64,000 nucleotides of DNA from an uncultured Selenomonadales bacterium (GCA_947165145.1 CAMUZG010000001.1:57145-121144); one strand, 5' to 3'. Shown: positions 23,801 to 30,969, numbered from the stretch's first letter. Notes: generated by a model from the sequence alone, not told the origin. Numbers and translations: made by a program.

Positions 23801-24532
23801 ATAGATGTCGCCGATTTCAAAGGTGCCTGTCGTGTCGGTCAGTTGGATATAAGTAGGCTTTTTCTCCGGTCCGGGTTGGAGACCGCTGATGTCGAAGCCT
23901 TCCAGTGCAGCATCATATCCACTGCCAGAACTGATAGGATTGTTGTCGCCGAAGTAGAGGTTTTGGAGAAGATCATTTTCATTAAGCGTTTCTTCGTCGA
24001 GTACGAGTTTGTCGCCCGCGTTGACGAAGTGAATGCTCTGCGGCTTGGTAACCTGTTCTTCATCTTCGCTTTCTTCAGCGGGAACAAAGCTGATGTAAAA
24101 GCCCGGTTGTTGAATGCTGAAATTGACGGTGGAAGTTGCGGATGCTTCTTCGAGATTTTCGGTGTTTGCGAAAACAATGGTCGTGGACGACGTGTCGGGA
24201 ATAACTTTGTTAATCGCACCAACTACCGTGAGTCCATATGGGTCTTCTTCTTCGGCAACAGTGTAAGCAACCGTTGCTTTTACGACCTTGGTTGTTTTGC
24301 CGTTTTCGCCGTCGAACATGTAGAATTCGAGGTGGTCTTCCGGCCAATAGACGTTGTTGGGTTGATCCTTGAGAAGTTTTTCCCAGTCAACCTCGCCGTA
24401 GTCGGTGAGCGGATAGCCGTTCTTTTTGGCGTTTGCGACTGTCGGATAGGGCTTGATGTCGCCGTATTTGATAGTGGTTTCATCTGCAAAACGTTGTAAA
24501 CTAAAAACAAATTCGTCGAACAAATCGCTCAT
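11870..24532 (-). CDS. giant (4220 aa) repeat-rich, RTX/calcium-binding-like surface or secreted protein
   Basis: Single uninterrupted ORF; many degenerate repeats with xxAGASxV core; C-terminal RTX-type GGAGSDTFFGGAGDDFRTGEGNDLVIL and GGEGGDDLLVGAAGG; acidic; RBS AAAGGAG. Confidence 0.85.
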   Translation of the reverse strand: MSDLFDEFVFSLQRFADETTIKYGDIKPYPTVANAKKNGYPLTDYGEVDWEKLLKDQPNNVYWPEDHLEFYMFDGENGKTTKVVKATVAYTVAEEEDPYGLTVVGAINKVIPDTSSTTIVFANTENLEEASATSTVNFSIQQPGFYISFVPAEESEDEEQVTKPQSIHFVNAGDKLVLDEETLNENDLLQNLYFGDNNPISSGSGYDAALEGFDISGLQPGPEKKPTYIQLTDTTGTFEIGDIYADQLNSRVDLNSDVTIEFDNPKPLGEDGEEEQIPAGNITFDLKGRLEINVENGAEVTVGGRSIYNYKSTYQSKTDIMLNGVAINLQTYEFVYQKSPDGSQGILRVDGYFRLPLLDEVIGEVIVPILSDDIRHGVQQFVINGKTYTTKNFGDAEGYNGFMLDSSMNVTGVVFSEEDNDATILFTDGKIPEGFKIYGYDPDHDPYAEGATNKKNFGTGVDAPTVTGNSATVGIRKYYDAETAMGLLNALSDAETAEDIAKARAALAEITKYSLIVSDGAVVKDSDGTEITVTCGKDNFVEIVFDILEDGKNNILGVVPSVDPLSDDEELPAALSAYDTLSFTVNDHAIASAASIQGLFFGNALNDSFGVMSLGGASQFVAIGSGQYVYGKGTEDNLNISLQSATDTVYALDSANRLVLASGKGSLTDATDLDGNAANDITYEYTTSGKAFFSLESGYVADRTYNSVTGTYELNFGGMQEASVIDKFVFVDKDDALKIDWSAYYEATNWTDSIGLNYPAGLAYSTDSLGNEVEELENQPGVLSPSYTVKMTQAYNDSVGTAQFSVSEFGSIPTAYIERVAEYVPEATVLASVGTVVGFGNEDSAGEVVFGSASGAAFHFDSDGNALGFDAKEGKVSIAGEAVDWLEQTANKPAFSINGSAVDIEGEITETSTIVGGEDWGEEAPVLVYDADEKSLFGYGTGVTVYDAGEQVKKVYAASIGTAASLDGELTDGKGTTYNYAAVGASQASRAYFTFDGTVATGFGFATVGDAISVTESMTAAGFSLIDDKTGKSITAPEVLKSVGGAAKDEYTITKKEDPYYGMSDFQEGNYVGFEDGASITFQKLDDDSTAAIEFDMNTPQKLHRITDLVKDDEVKVAGAASAVIFDSDTVKVSGDNVSYVYAKGASSADLKDVYGNVTIEQLGASMANVYTAAGKSGVGLYTFAINGVSGGEYYVGNFSVKGGTNNGVQFIIGSDSKVSEIKGINDTEFVMGYFTDMTKVNGKDLLISGDEGGMAVIGNKDADGLTGVFGLGGESVVVTDAAGASVFVVNQDSNITFGTSSTFAVAGESKVYVGFLADAKLTVKGISFLGANESVTGDFSTVEEINGGNKFEVVNDPDNSLTVVGNEDKDGISKIAGVGDGALITDVAGASFVQTDMVGSFSFGGNEAPFVVSGDSSVKFVMDKDAAAEVIGVDDFGVDDSGANIAATLEGALQGIAINGNSYPIAIENDADERFSYMIDAQGNATLGGVSGTDVVINATAGARTVQITGDGTYNYAPTAVPGVDENYVLEGGDSSVLFNIDEAGKLTISDIADGESITTDSLGEEAITFVAENGASAVIQIDGDDEVTVVNEGGAFVISNLSDSAVIAQADNVTDAWTEAFDSKLTVTDASGSSFTAEGTDDGVNYILDGAGKIVGVDDLDEDVTLRGALGGLSSVNGEEFSVTETPVENLGGDGEFAIVGGDSGIGAITELGGVVIVENAGGASKLSSDGDIVLLNKAADQNFLVLGVSGLTHDQITHAEISEDSQMQEIVFGQFGEVLTQSSDGVDFALDEEGKVTGISGVGSNEVLAGTFDDVTTINGQEFDIQGASGLVMQGTDGKDAVSAIVAIKGTSVAVKATAGASTVLAVGIDQITFGEDETFTMAAESGAVRAVGFILGDDGDVERIGLLDANESITGDFSDIKSVNTAEFDVEGDDELTIVGQEGLSSIAMIAGVGDSAIIANVAGASIVRTDAVGSFSFAGNDAPFAVAGDSSVDFMMVEGESAMVAGVNNFGDEGAATLEGALQGIAINGSTSAIDIDGDADDLFSYMVDENGENATLGGVGGASGAIVEIKATAGASFVQTNAAGTFVFASGQSFTTDDDSVTFKLNGDGQVVAVYGLDTGKQITGNFAEEIAVEGDSGLQGVQVDGDDDVTVYHGSLILKDISDLATIKVADDITEAWTDPLGEGDTLKVTDTDGHEFVVEGGDSNGVAFLLDGQAHINGVDSLGEGVMLTGSLSVLDKINGKEFSVTETPVENLGGDGEFAIVGGDSGIGAIVGLSGMVNVVNAGGASKLVSDGNIALNVAGKSVAVVIGVNGITPEQILGVDISEDSTEMDIVSQFAENIEQSDGAEFTLDEEGNVTGISGIGGNEVLGLRPENAITVNGQELDIQGVSGLVMQGTDGKDAVSAIVAIKGTSVAVKATAGASTVLAVGIDQITFGEDETFTMAAESGAVRAVGFILGDDGDVERIGLLDANESITGDFSDIKSVNTAEFDVEGDGELTIVGQEGLSAISKIAGVGDGAVLNNVAGAGIVETNEEGTFTFAGDSFIVVGDDNVKFVMDPDEDAKVVGVNEFGVEGQSAILDGKLNGIAINEIVPAIEVENDEDERLVYAIGADGKTFLGQVGGASVVIRGTAGASYVELVKDGKYTFANGGIAAEYAKTYELAGGDSSVIFNIEGNNAVEISDIDKNESITGDFSGTPTTFIAVDGTSAVIQIDGDDEITVENDAILIRNLSDSAVIVKADNVYEAWTDELSGDAIAVTDAGGKSYIVEGTDADGVKFVLDGQGNIIGVDDLDEGATLKGDLAGLSTINGEAFEVNDPDNFIAVVGASTGISEIQNVSDGTEVVAAGGADKIVTDEAGTFTIFGDSYAVENDDEVEFALDGDKVTGIDKLSGNVTAEGAILGGLSINGKNFDIVNDADDMVVFGNDAEDDISMISHVGAADDGTVTINNAAGASFIATDKTGSFTFTQNGATYTTDDDNLLFGRERTIDNLDEGKFVKGSFSDAIAVNGEVVQVTDDDNEVAVYGGDDNVSAIGEVDADATVGAWGSASAISVNGDGDYTFIGADDVEQKFTTSGDSAFVFVPNDASVIGGVEDFANGDLSFDTQGTSALNINGNDMTFASESIATLTIVDEDVVVVKGITGSVSGIVAGTAQVIGVEGDTEITINGKDIEVIDEDKQFNVLVHSGEADYVYDVDGDTTVNAADVSVRANATGSAHASENAFVIGGESYVMDDSKDVNDGFTFVTDENGVLTGVYSLEGGLVVGDGDWDGEINGNEIEIVDGGDSSPVTIGTDENGDIDSISGLTDGDAVNGALSGVSIHIPGSDDEDGTTVTINGQPYTIIGDEDGVDVQDGTVVGLDDEASLTGPTGKHTVNGKELDFGDTSGEKVAKGRYNKTDAYFEDENGRLIRLSTAIDSGEDDGFNIEDISGIPGDREVVPGLINKELSDSILATAGTSAAILDLDQPLKLFLDNKDVKETQEFDVSGYKYTKSIHLFEGPQAVTLNNDGGNLVHVEETANGAKAITLGDGGDVVVVDEVEGLQNAVAIIGGKSDDSIYVRNNVNTVIDLSEGGDDMILTFGKANARITLAGYDADEGDGAAIRVEEYLDENNSTAGSIAEGILNGTINFSEGTVNIDAPDGHSEIVVGTNGLGGQIVNLMTHATSGNDDKQAVGFTGEDGGVVNASEWDTPLIMVGNMDGDKEGSTMVGGAGSDTFFGGAGDDFRTGEGNDLVILEDDATRGGARVEINEGRATVKGANSTLAESTGDTIAIDASKLKGIEYDDVTGTLIIDGDGYYAEIADVDVYDGNYTEQTIEDTSTGEVYKVAIGTESSIIKVSEQEDLRPNVFFGENTAIDFSAYTGDALIDLKGDYLDDSIIDETVVLIDDDITTLIAGSGDMAFKGDDDNETFYAGSGNTYMYGDGGRNLMVGYNGLDKEGQTYFYVLGNADGAANTITGFNWVTDDNYTDTKKVTADVLLLDLDDNNLTRLDISGDDVVIEVTSKDGSDETESAVIVGAVGQDMIVDETIVQIGDDKLVFDQFADFYYAAGKNATVEVSSAIQDDVVLWLDDDETGKSFEGDIAVIDARKSSANAQLAGNDNDNVIYAGSGETSLWGGEGGDDLLVGAAGGRNTFYYSLGNGDDTIAGVQDGDLVALDINSLDDIDEISIDETAITIKMNDGDELTIVDNDKHVGIMVDNGEGGVDTYYTDEARRQQ
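13319..13410 (-). other. RTX nonapeptide-like block in giant protein
   Basis: Encodes GGAGSDTFFGGAGDDFRTGEGNDLV. Confidence 0.7.
16985..17345 (-). repeat. long intragenic repeat copy A
   Basis: Near-identical at nucleotide level to 18680-19040 (offset 1695 bp = 565 codons). Confidence 0.93.
18680..19040 (-). repeat. long intragenic repeat copy B
   Basis: Near-identical to 16985-17345. Confidence 0.93.
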
Positions 24533-24548
24533 ATAGAAAGAACTCCTT

Positions 24549-24584
24549 TCTAAAGTCGCGCCGTTTGGGGGTCACGACTTTGTC
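24549..24584 (-). promoter_or_regulatory. hairpin immediately upstream of RBS of the giant gene
   Basis: - strand AAAGTCG...CGACTTT directly followed by AGAAAGGAG and the ATG at 24532. Confidence 0.4.
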
Positions 24585-24719
24585 AGAAAAGTTTTTTGCG
24601 GCTCTCGTAACAGAGTGAACGCGTGCGTTTGAGCGAACAGCGTATGCGCCGATTTCAAGCGTTCGAGGCCGCCCTATAGATGAACCCGTAACTTGAACCT
24701 AAACAAAATAAAAGGACGA

Positions 24720-24880
24720 ACTTTGTCGAAAAACCTACAGTTCGACAAGAGCCCGCCACAGCGATAAGCTCTGTGCCAGTTCCCCAACCGGCGTAGGAGC
24801 TTGCAGACACTTTGGACTTCGTGATCCCGTGTGTCTCCCCGTTGTGACAGCAGTCCACCAAACGGCTGTCGACGCGAATA
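24720..24880 (-). ncRNA. candidate structured leader RNA upstream of giant gene
   Basis: Five consecutive inverted repeats (24725-24746, 24757-24775, 24775-24792, 24805-24836, 24846-24870) in a ~160-nt non-coding block. Confidence 0.35.
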
Positions 24881-24924
24881 ATAGTACAGGCTTTCAAATA
24901 GAACAACAGGGCGCGGGGTATAAT

Positions 24925-24958
24925 GAATTTGGAATTAGGAATTTGGAATTTGGAATTA
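24925..24958. repeat. GGAATTW heptanucleotide repeat (single arm)
   Basis: gaatttggaattaggaatttggaatttggaatta. Confidence 0.85.
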
Positions 24959-24969
24959 CGATTACACAT

Positions 24970-24995
24970 AAAAAATTCCCCGACGTTAATCGGGG
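24970..24995 (-). terminator. Rho-independent terminator of glnQ
   Basis: - strand CTCCCCGATTAACGTCGGGG followed by AATTTTTT. Confidence 0.8.
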
Positions 24996-25004
24996 AGCAA
25001 TGCT

Positions 25005-25724
25005 TTATAAAATTTTCGACAGGAATAATTTGGTGCGTTCTTCTTTCGGGTGCTCGAATACGTCTTTAGGTCTGCCCTGTTCGACAATGTAGCCGCCGTC
25101 GACGAAAAGTAAGCGCGTGCCGACTTCGCGGGCAAAACCCATTTCGTGCGTTACGATTATCATTGTCATACCGCTTTCGGCAAGGCGTTGCATAACGTCG
25201 AGAACTTCGCCGACCATTTCGGGATCAAGCGCACTTGTCGGTTCGTCGAACAACATAACTTTCGGTTTCATTGCCAAAGCGCGGGCGATTGCGACGCGTT
25301 GTTGTTGACCGCCGCTGAGTTGATTGGGATAATTTCCCGCCTTGTCGCCTAATCCTACGCGGTCAAGCAAATCTTGTGCAGTCTGTTCGGCTTTGGAACG
25401 TGCAACTTTACGGACTTTCATCGGTGCGAGTGTGATGTTGTCAAGAACGGTCATGTGCGGGAACAGATTAAATCGCTGAAAGACCATGCCGACTTCTTCG
25501 CGGACTTTGGTGATATTTTCTTCGCTGTCCATCGGAATTCCGTCAACGGTGATTGTGCCGCCCGTCGGTTCTTCCAAAAAATTTATGCAACGGAGCAAAG
25601 TCGATTTTCCGCTGCCCGAAGGTCCGATTATAACGACGACTTCGCGTTCGTCAATGTGCAGGTCAATTCCCCGCAAGACGTGCAGGTCGCCGAACGATTT
25701 CTTTAAGCCTTTAATTTCAATCAT
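25005..25724 (-). CDS. glnQ: polar amino acid ABC transporter ATP-binding protein
   Basis: Walker [35 protein letters not shown]. Confidence 0.92.
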   Translation of the reverse strand: MIEIKGLKKSFGDLHVLRGIDLHIDEREVVVIIGPSGSGKSTLLRCINFLEEPTGGTITVDGIPMDSEENITKVREEVGMVFQRFNLFPHMTVLDNITLAPMKVRKVARSKAEQTAQDLLDRVGLGDKAGNYPNQLSGGQQQRVAIARALAMKPKVMLFDEPTSALDPEMVGEVLDVMQRLAESGMTMIIVTHEMGFAREVGTRLLFVDGGYIVEQGRPKDVFEHPKEERTKLFLSKIL

Positions 25725-25739
25725 AGCGCGTCACCCGAA

Positions 25740-26741
25740 TCAGCTGACTGCGCCGACTTGATTAACCGACGTTTCGATCATGGTGTCCTGCGTCGTGACG
25801 GCTTTGGAATTCGCCTCGTACATGCGCTGATTGTGAATCAGTTCAACCATTTCGTAGACAATCGCCGTGTTCGATTTCTCCAAAGTGCCTTGAAGTATTT
25901 CGCCTGACGCGGGACGTGGTTGAGCATTGGGATTCATTATCCGTTCACGAAGGGCTTGATTGACTGTCCGCGCAGGTGGCGGATTGCCTTCGTTGTTGTT
26001 GACGATGTAGTAAAGATTATCGCCCTGTTTCTGCGTGGCAAGACGGTCGCCGAACTCAACGAACTGAATTTGCGCAAGCTGTTGTTGAAGGTCAAGGTTG
26101 CCGATAGCTTCCCAACGGTCAGTCACGACATTAAGGCGGACTTCGGTGCCAGGTATTGAGACAGTGCCGTCGCCCGTGATGACGACTTGCGAATCGGGAA
26201 TGTTGGACGGAATGCGAATCGGATTGCCGTTTGTGTCAAGCAGATTGTAGCCGCGAATATCCTGCAAGTAGCCTTGACTGTTCTTGAAGAACGCGCCGTT
26301 GCGAGTGTAGCGAACGCCGTCGGGAGTTTGCACGGCAAAAAATCCGTCGCCGACGATTGCAAGGTCGTAGGTGTTGCCCGTGGACTCAAGCGCGCCTTGC
26401 TGATAGTCAACGGCAATTTCGTCAATGTAGTCGCCCAAACCGAGTCGCCCGATACTGGGTCTTCTGGTCGGGTCAGCGTTGAAGCCTTTAATTTGCGTGA
26501 CGTCTTCGCGGGACGTGCCGAGATCTGCCAAGGAATTGAACGGCGCAACATTCATGCCGAGAGCACCTTCGTCGCCGAAATCGTTTATGCGTTTGATTAA
26601 CATGTTGTGAAATTCTTTATGAACGGCCACGTCGCGCTTGTAGCCTGTCGTTGCGGCATTGGCGATGTTGCTTGCAATGACGTCGGTGCGTTTCATCTCG
26701 GTTATCATGCCGGTTGCCGCCGTGTAAAGTCCGCGCCACAT
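25740..26741 (-). CDS. flagellar basal-body rod protein (FlgF/FlgG family)
   Basis: MWRGLYTAATGMITEMKRTDVIASNIANAATTGYKRD; GFFAVQTPDGVRYTRNGAF; conserved flagellar rod C-terminus. Confidence 0.88.
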   Translation of the reverse strand: MWRGLYTAATGMITEMKRTDVIASNIANAATTGYKRDVAVHKEFHNMLIKRINDFGDEGALGMNVAPFNSLADLGTSREDVTQIKGFNADPTRRPSIGRLGLGDYIDEIAVDYQQGALESTGNTYDLAIVGDGFFAVQTPDGVRYTRNGAFFKNSQGYLQDIRGYNLLDTNGNPIRIPSNIPDSQVVITGDGTVSIPGTEVRLNVVTDRWEAIGNLDLQQQLAQIQFVEFGDRLATQKQGDNLYYIVNNNEGNPPPARTVNQALRERIMNPNAQPRPASGEILQGTLEKSNTAIVYEMVELIHNQRMYEANSKAVTTQDTMIETSVNQVGAVS

Positions 26742-26843
26742 TGTCTAATCACTTCCCCTGAATTTTTTTTGCGTTCAAATGATAACGTCAACGCGTTGCA
26801 AAGTCAAGGAGACTTGCGGCATGTGTCGAGCTGTCGAGCAAAT

Positions 26844-26872
26844 TTAAAAGGAGCGCAGATTATCTGCACTCC
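26844..26872 (-). terminator. Rho-independent terminator of zapA
   Basis: GGAGTGCAGATAATCTGCGCTCC followed by TTTT on - strand. Confidence 0.65.
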
Positions 26873-26879
26873 GAAATTT

Positions 26880-27155
26880 TTATTTGTTTTCGTCCAAAAG
26901 CTGTAAGAGTTCGTCGTAGTCTCGTTTGAGCTGGTAATAGTCTTCGGCGATTTTCAGTGCCGCCAATACCGCAATCCGACTTCCCGCGAATGTCCGTGTG
27001 GTTTGTGAAATTGATTTCATTGTCGAATCGACCATGCGTACCAATTTCGCCAATTCGTCGGGATTTTCGGTGCGCAGGCGATACACTTCGCCGAAGATGT
27101 CCACTTCGACGCGTTTCATTTCGCCGACCGATTTTTCCTCCTTCAAGTTCGTCAC
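26880..27155 (-). CDS. zapA: cell division protein ZapA
   Basis: VEVDIFGEVYRLRTENPDELAKLVRMVDSTMKSI...VLAALKIAEDYYQLK. Confidence 0.85.
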   Translation of the reverse strand: MTNLKEEKSVGEMKRVEVDIFGEVYRLRTENPDELAKLVRMVDSTMKSISQTTRTFAGSRIAVLAALKIAEDYYQLKRDYDELLQLLDENK

Positions 27156-27156
27156 C

Positions 27157-29832
27157 TCAGCTTCTCAAGGTTGCGCCGAAGTCCTTTTCAACCGCCGCCA
27201 AAATGTTTTGGAACGCCGCATCAGCCTCGGTGTCGGTGAGTGTGCGCTCATTGGAACGGAACTCAATCGCGAACGCCAAAGATTTTTTGTCGGCAGAAAT
27301 TCTTTCGCCGGTGTACACGTCGAACAACGTCACGCTCTTCAGGAAGTTGCCGCCGTTCTTCGTGATGACGCGCTCAACATCGCCCGCAGACGTGTCGTGG
27401 TCAACGAGAATCGCCAAATCGCGGCTGATTGACGGATACTTCGGCAGACTCTCCAAGCTGAACTTTTTGGCGGCGAATTTCTGCAACGTGTCAATTTCTG
27501 CCTCGAAGACGTAAATTTTTTTGCGAATGCCTAAAGCCTCAGCGACCGCAGGATGAACTTCGCCGACCGTAACGAGAACATCGCGACCTTTCTTGAAGAC
27601 AGCGGTTTTGCCAGGGTGCAAAGCGTAATGTTCGCCCGACTCGACGCTGTAATTACCAATCGACAAGCCCGCAAGTAATTCCTCGACGAGACCTTTTGCG
27701 TCGTAGAAATCAATCTGCGCGGCGTCCTGCGACCAACCTTTAGGTTCGCGACGACCCATCAGCAATCCGACAAGTTGTTGACGTTCAATCGGTTGTTCGG
27801 TTACGGGCAATTCCTTCGGCAGGAAAATCGGTGCAATGTCGAACAGGCGGACGTCTTCGTTTTTGCGGGCGAAATTTCTCGCGGCGTTCTCGAAAATTGA
27901 CGCAAGCAACGTCGTGCGCAAGAGCGGTGCCTCGTCGGTGAGCGGGTTCATTATCGGCACGGCTTGACGCAATTTTGAATCGGCAGGAATTTGCATTTTG
28001 TCGAACATTTGCTCGCTGGTGAAGGCGAACGATAATTCTTCACACAAACCGAAGCCAGACAGAATTTTTTTCACGCGGTCGATAAAATTTTGCGTCGGCG
28101 ACTGATGACCTTGCTGATTGCCTTTTGGCAGTGTCGACGGAATTTTATCGAAGCCGTAAATCCGCGCGACTTCTTCCGACAAATCTTCAGGCAGATGAAC
28201 ATCGTTGCGCCAATCGGGTACGGTGACTTCAAAGGCGGAAGAAATTTTCATGTCGACGGTTTTAACCATGTCGCCGACCGCCGAGCTGATGTTCTTGACG
28301 AATTCATCAACGCCCGAATCCTCGACAGCGTCTTGAGCTTTGTCGGCACTTTTGAACAGCCCGCTGAACGTCGCGCCGATATTCTTCATGAAGCCTTCAA
28401 GGTTCGACTTTTCGCCGATTTTCCGCGCCGCTTTGCTGATATTTTTTGTCGCGGTGGCAAACTTATCGACAACCTCGTCGGTCATTTCCTCGACTTTGTT
28501 GATTGGGTCAACGTCGAAGCCGAGAGCCTCCAACACGTCAACAATCTCCTCGTCGGTGTAAGCGGTGCCGAGTCGAGCGTTAATCTGCGCGGACGTGAAC
28601 TTTATTTTGACTTTGGGCTTTGGATTCGGGTAAACGTCGACGACACCTTTGCAGACGTTGCAAGCGTCCATGTCCTGCAGAAGTTGAGCAACACGGTCGA
28701 GAGCGTCGACGGTTCCGTTGATGTTGGTGCCGCGTTCAAAACGTCCCGATGCCTCGGAATGAATGCCGACTGCGCGACTTGTGCGACGAATCGACGCCGA
28801 ATTAAAGCACGCCGCCTCCAAGATGACGGTTGTGGTTGATTCAGTTATTTCGCTTTCAAAGCCGCCCATAATGCCCGCAAGACCTGCAGCTTTTTCCGCG
28901 TCAGCAATGACGAGTTCGCCGCCCTTCGCAAGCCGGTTCGTGTCGTCGAGCGTGTGAAGTGGTTCGCCTTTGACGGCACGCCGCGCAGTAAGTTGATGCC
29001 ACGTGACTTTATCGTAGTCGTAAGCATGTAACGGTTGTCCAAGCTCAAGCATGACAAAATTCGTTGCGTCGACGACGTTGTTAATTGCACGCATGCCTGC
29101 GCCTTCGAGACGTTTGACAATCCAATCGGGCGACGGAGCAAGCTTAACGTTCGTGAGCACCCGCGCAGAAAATCTGGAGCATAAATCGGGCGCGTCAATG
29201 GCAATCTTGACCAAATCATCAGCTGAGCGGCTATCGTCTTCGTCAACGTCAATTTCGGGATAACGCGGAGTTTTGCCCGTCAGAACAGCGAGTTCACGCA
29301 CGAGACCGATAACGCTGAAACAATCGCCGCGATTGGCAGTGAGTTCAAATTCCAAAATGTCATCGTCGAGTCCGAGAACTTCTGCGGCGGGAATACCGAT
29401 TGGCGTATCTTTGGGCAAAATGTAAATTCCGTCAACCGCGTCCGTCACGTCAAGTTTAAGTTCTTCCGCCGAACACAACATGCCGTTTGAAGCGACGCCG
29501 CGCATTTTGCCTTTGGAAATTTTTTTGCCGCAAGGTAAATTCGCACCGACGAGCGCGACAGGTACGATTTGACCTTCCGCGACGTTCTGCGCACCCGTGA
29601 CGATTTGCAGAAGATTTTCCGCACCGATGTTCATTTGGCAAATTTGCAAGTGATCGCTGTCGGGGTGAGCCTTCAACTCTTCAATGCGACCCGTCACGAC
29701 TTTTTCGAGACCTTCGCCCGCGTGAATCACGTTTTCGACGGGAATGCCCGCCAGCGTGAATTTGTCCGCCAACTCGTCCGCCGTCAAATCTATGTCAATG
29801 TAATCCTTCAGCCATTTGGTAGAAACTTGCAC
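27157..29832 (-). CDS. pheT: phenylalanyl-tRNA synthetase beta subunit with ~85-aa insertion
   Basis: MQVSTKWLKDYIDIDLTADELADKFTLAGIPVE...; EVTVPDWRNDVHLPEDLSEEVARIYGFDKIPSTLP; C-terminal anticodon-binding-like domain. Confidence 0.94.
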   Translation of the reverse strand: MQVSTKWLKDYIDIDLTADELADKFTLAGIPVENVIHAGEGLEKVVTGRIEELKAHPDSDHLQICQMNIGAENLLQIVTGAQNVAEGQIVPVALVGANLPCGKKISKGKMRGVASNGMLCSAEELKLDVTDAVDGIYILPKDTPIGIPAAEVLGLDDDILEFELTANRGDCFSVIGLVRELAVLTGKTPRYPEIDVDEDDSRSADDLVKIAIDAPDLCSRFSARVLTNVKLAPSPDWIVKRLEGAGMRAINNVVDATNFVMLELGQPLHAYDYDKVTWHQLTARRAVKGEPLHTLDDTNRLAKGGELVIADAEKAAGLAGIMGGFESEITESTTTVILEAACFNSASIRRTSRAVGIHSEASGRFERGTNINGTVDALDRVAQLLQDMDACNVCKGVVDVYPNPKPKVKIKFTSAQINARLGTAYTDEEIVDVLEALGFDVDPINKVEEMTDEVVDKFATATKNISKAARKIGEKSNLEGFMKNIGATFSGLFKSADKAQDAVEDSGVDEFVKNISSAVGDMVKTVDMKISSAFEVTVPDWRNDVHLPEDLSEEVARIYGFDKIPSTLPKGNQQGHQSPTQNFIDRVKKILSGFGLCEELSFAFTSEQMFDKMQIPADSKLRQAVPIMNPLTDEAPLLRTTLLASIFENAARNFARKNEDVRLFDIAPIFLPKELPVTEQPIERQQLVGLLMGRREPKGWSQDAAQIDFYDAKGLVEELLAGLSIGNYSVESGEHYALHPGKTAVFKKGRDVLVTVGEVHPAVAEALGIRKKIYVFEAEIDTLQKFAAKKFSLESLPKYPSISRDLAILVDHDTSAGDVERVITKNGGNFLKSVTLFDVYTGERISADKKSLAFAIEFRSNERTLTDTEADAAFQNILAAVEKDFGATLRS

Positions 29833-29844
29833 AAAATCACCGCC

Positions 29845-30870
29845 TCAAAATTGTTTCAAGAACCGCACGTCGTTATCGTAAAGCAAGCGCATATCGTCGA
29901 GACCGTAAGTCAACATCGCAATCCGTTCAATGCCCATGCCGAACGCAAAGCCGCTAACTTTGTCGGGGTCGTAGCCGCTCATCTTTAGAACATCGGGATG
30001 AACCATGCCCGCGCCTAAAATCTCAAGCCAGCCAGTGCCTTGACAGACTTTGCAACCTTCGCCGTGACACATTACGCAGGAAACGTCGACTTCCGCGCTC
30101 GGCTCCGTGAATGGGAAGAAACTCGGACGCAATCTGATTTTGGTTTTCTCGCCGAAAATTTTCTTGCTGAAGTCCTCAAGCGTGCCTTTCAAATCTGCAA
30201 AGCTGATTCCCTTGTCGATAACGAGACCTTCAACCTGCGTGAACATCGGCGAGTGCGAAGCGTCATAATCATCGCGGCGATATACTCTGCCAGGCGCAAT
30301 CATGCGAATCGGTTCGTTGTCGTGATGACGTTCCATTGTCCGCGCCTGCACCGGTGAAGTCTGCGTTCTCAGCAAAATTTCCTCGGTAATGTAAAACGAA
30401 TCTTGCATATCGCGGGCGGGGTGATCTTTCGGCAGATTGAGTGCCTCGAAATTGTAATAATCTGTTTCGACTTCGGGACCTTCCTCGACGCTGTAGCCCA
30501 TGCTTACGAAAATTTCTTTCACGCGATTGAGCGTCAACGTGAGCGGGTGAAGATGACCTTCGTGCACGCGACGACCAGGCAACGTGACGTCAATACGTTC
30601 TGCCGCCAATTTTGCTTGAAGTTCCGCTGTTTTGAGCTCGGAATTTTTGTCCGCGATAAGCTGTTCAATTTCCCGTCTTGCGTCGTTGACTATCTGCCCG
30701 ACAATCGGACGCTCTTCCGCCGTTAATTTGCTCATGCCGCGAAGTAAGGCAGTGAGTTCGCCTTTCTTGCCCAAAAATTTTACGCGCACGTCGTCGAGTT
30801 CTTTCAGCGTCGATGATGCGTTGACAGCCTCGTTCGCACGCCCGCGCAGTTCGTTTATCTGCTGTTCCAC
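29845..30870 (-). CDS. pheS: phenylalanyl-tRNA synthetase alpha subunit
   Basis: [63 protein letters not shown]. Confidence 0.95.
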   Translation of the reverse strand: MEQQINELRGRANEAVNASSTLKELDDVRVKFLGKKGELTALLRGMSKLTAEERPIVGQIVNDARREIEQLIADKNSELKTAELQAKLAAERIDVTLPGRRVHEGHLHPLTLTLNRVKEIFVSMGYSVEEGPEVETDYYNFEALNLPKDHPARDMQDSFYITEEILLRTQTSPVQARTMERHHDNEPIRMIAPGRVYRRDDYDASHSPMFTQVEGLVIDKGISFADLKGTLEDFSKKIFGEKTKIRLRPSFFPFTEPSAEVDVSCVMCHGEGCKVCQGTGWLEILGAGMVHPDVLKMSGYDPDKVSGFAFGMGIERIAMLTYGLDDMRLLYDNDVRFLKQF

Positions 30871-30890
30871 TAATAAGCCTCCGTTCTAAC

Positions 30891-30969
30891 AATTTGGAAT
30901 TAGGAATTTGGAATTGGGAATTAGATGGCGTCAAATAATTCCACATTCCTAATTCCACATTCCTAATTA
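30891..30969. repeat. 79-bp inverted heptanucleotide element (two arms + centre)
   Basis: aatttggaattaggaatttggaattgggaatta-gatggcgtcaaat-aattccacattcctaattccacattcctaatta. Confidence 0.92.

Noticed and set aside
24720-24880. Assigning the leader RNA to tmRNA, 6S RNA, RNase P, SRP RNA, cobalamin or c-di-GMP riboswitch
   Set aside because: None of the conserved core motifs I know for these families could be matched convincingly.
24655-24969. 104-aa - strand ORF covering the leader hairpins
   Set aside because: Translation begins in the heptanucleotide array (NSKFQIPNSKFII) and has no family features; structured RNA is the better explanation.
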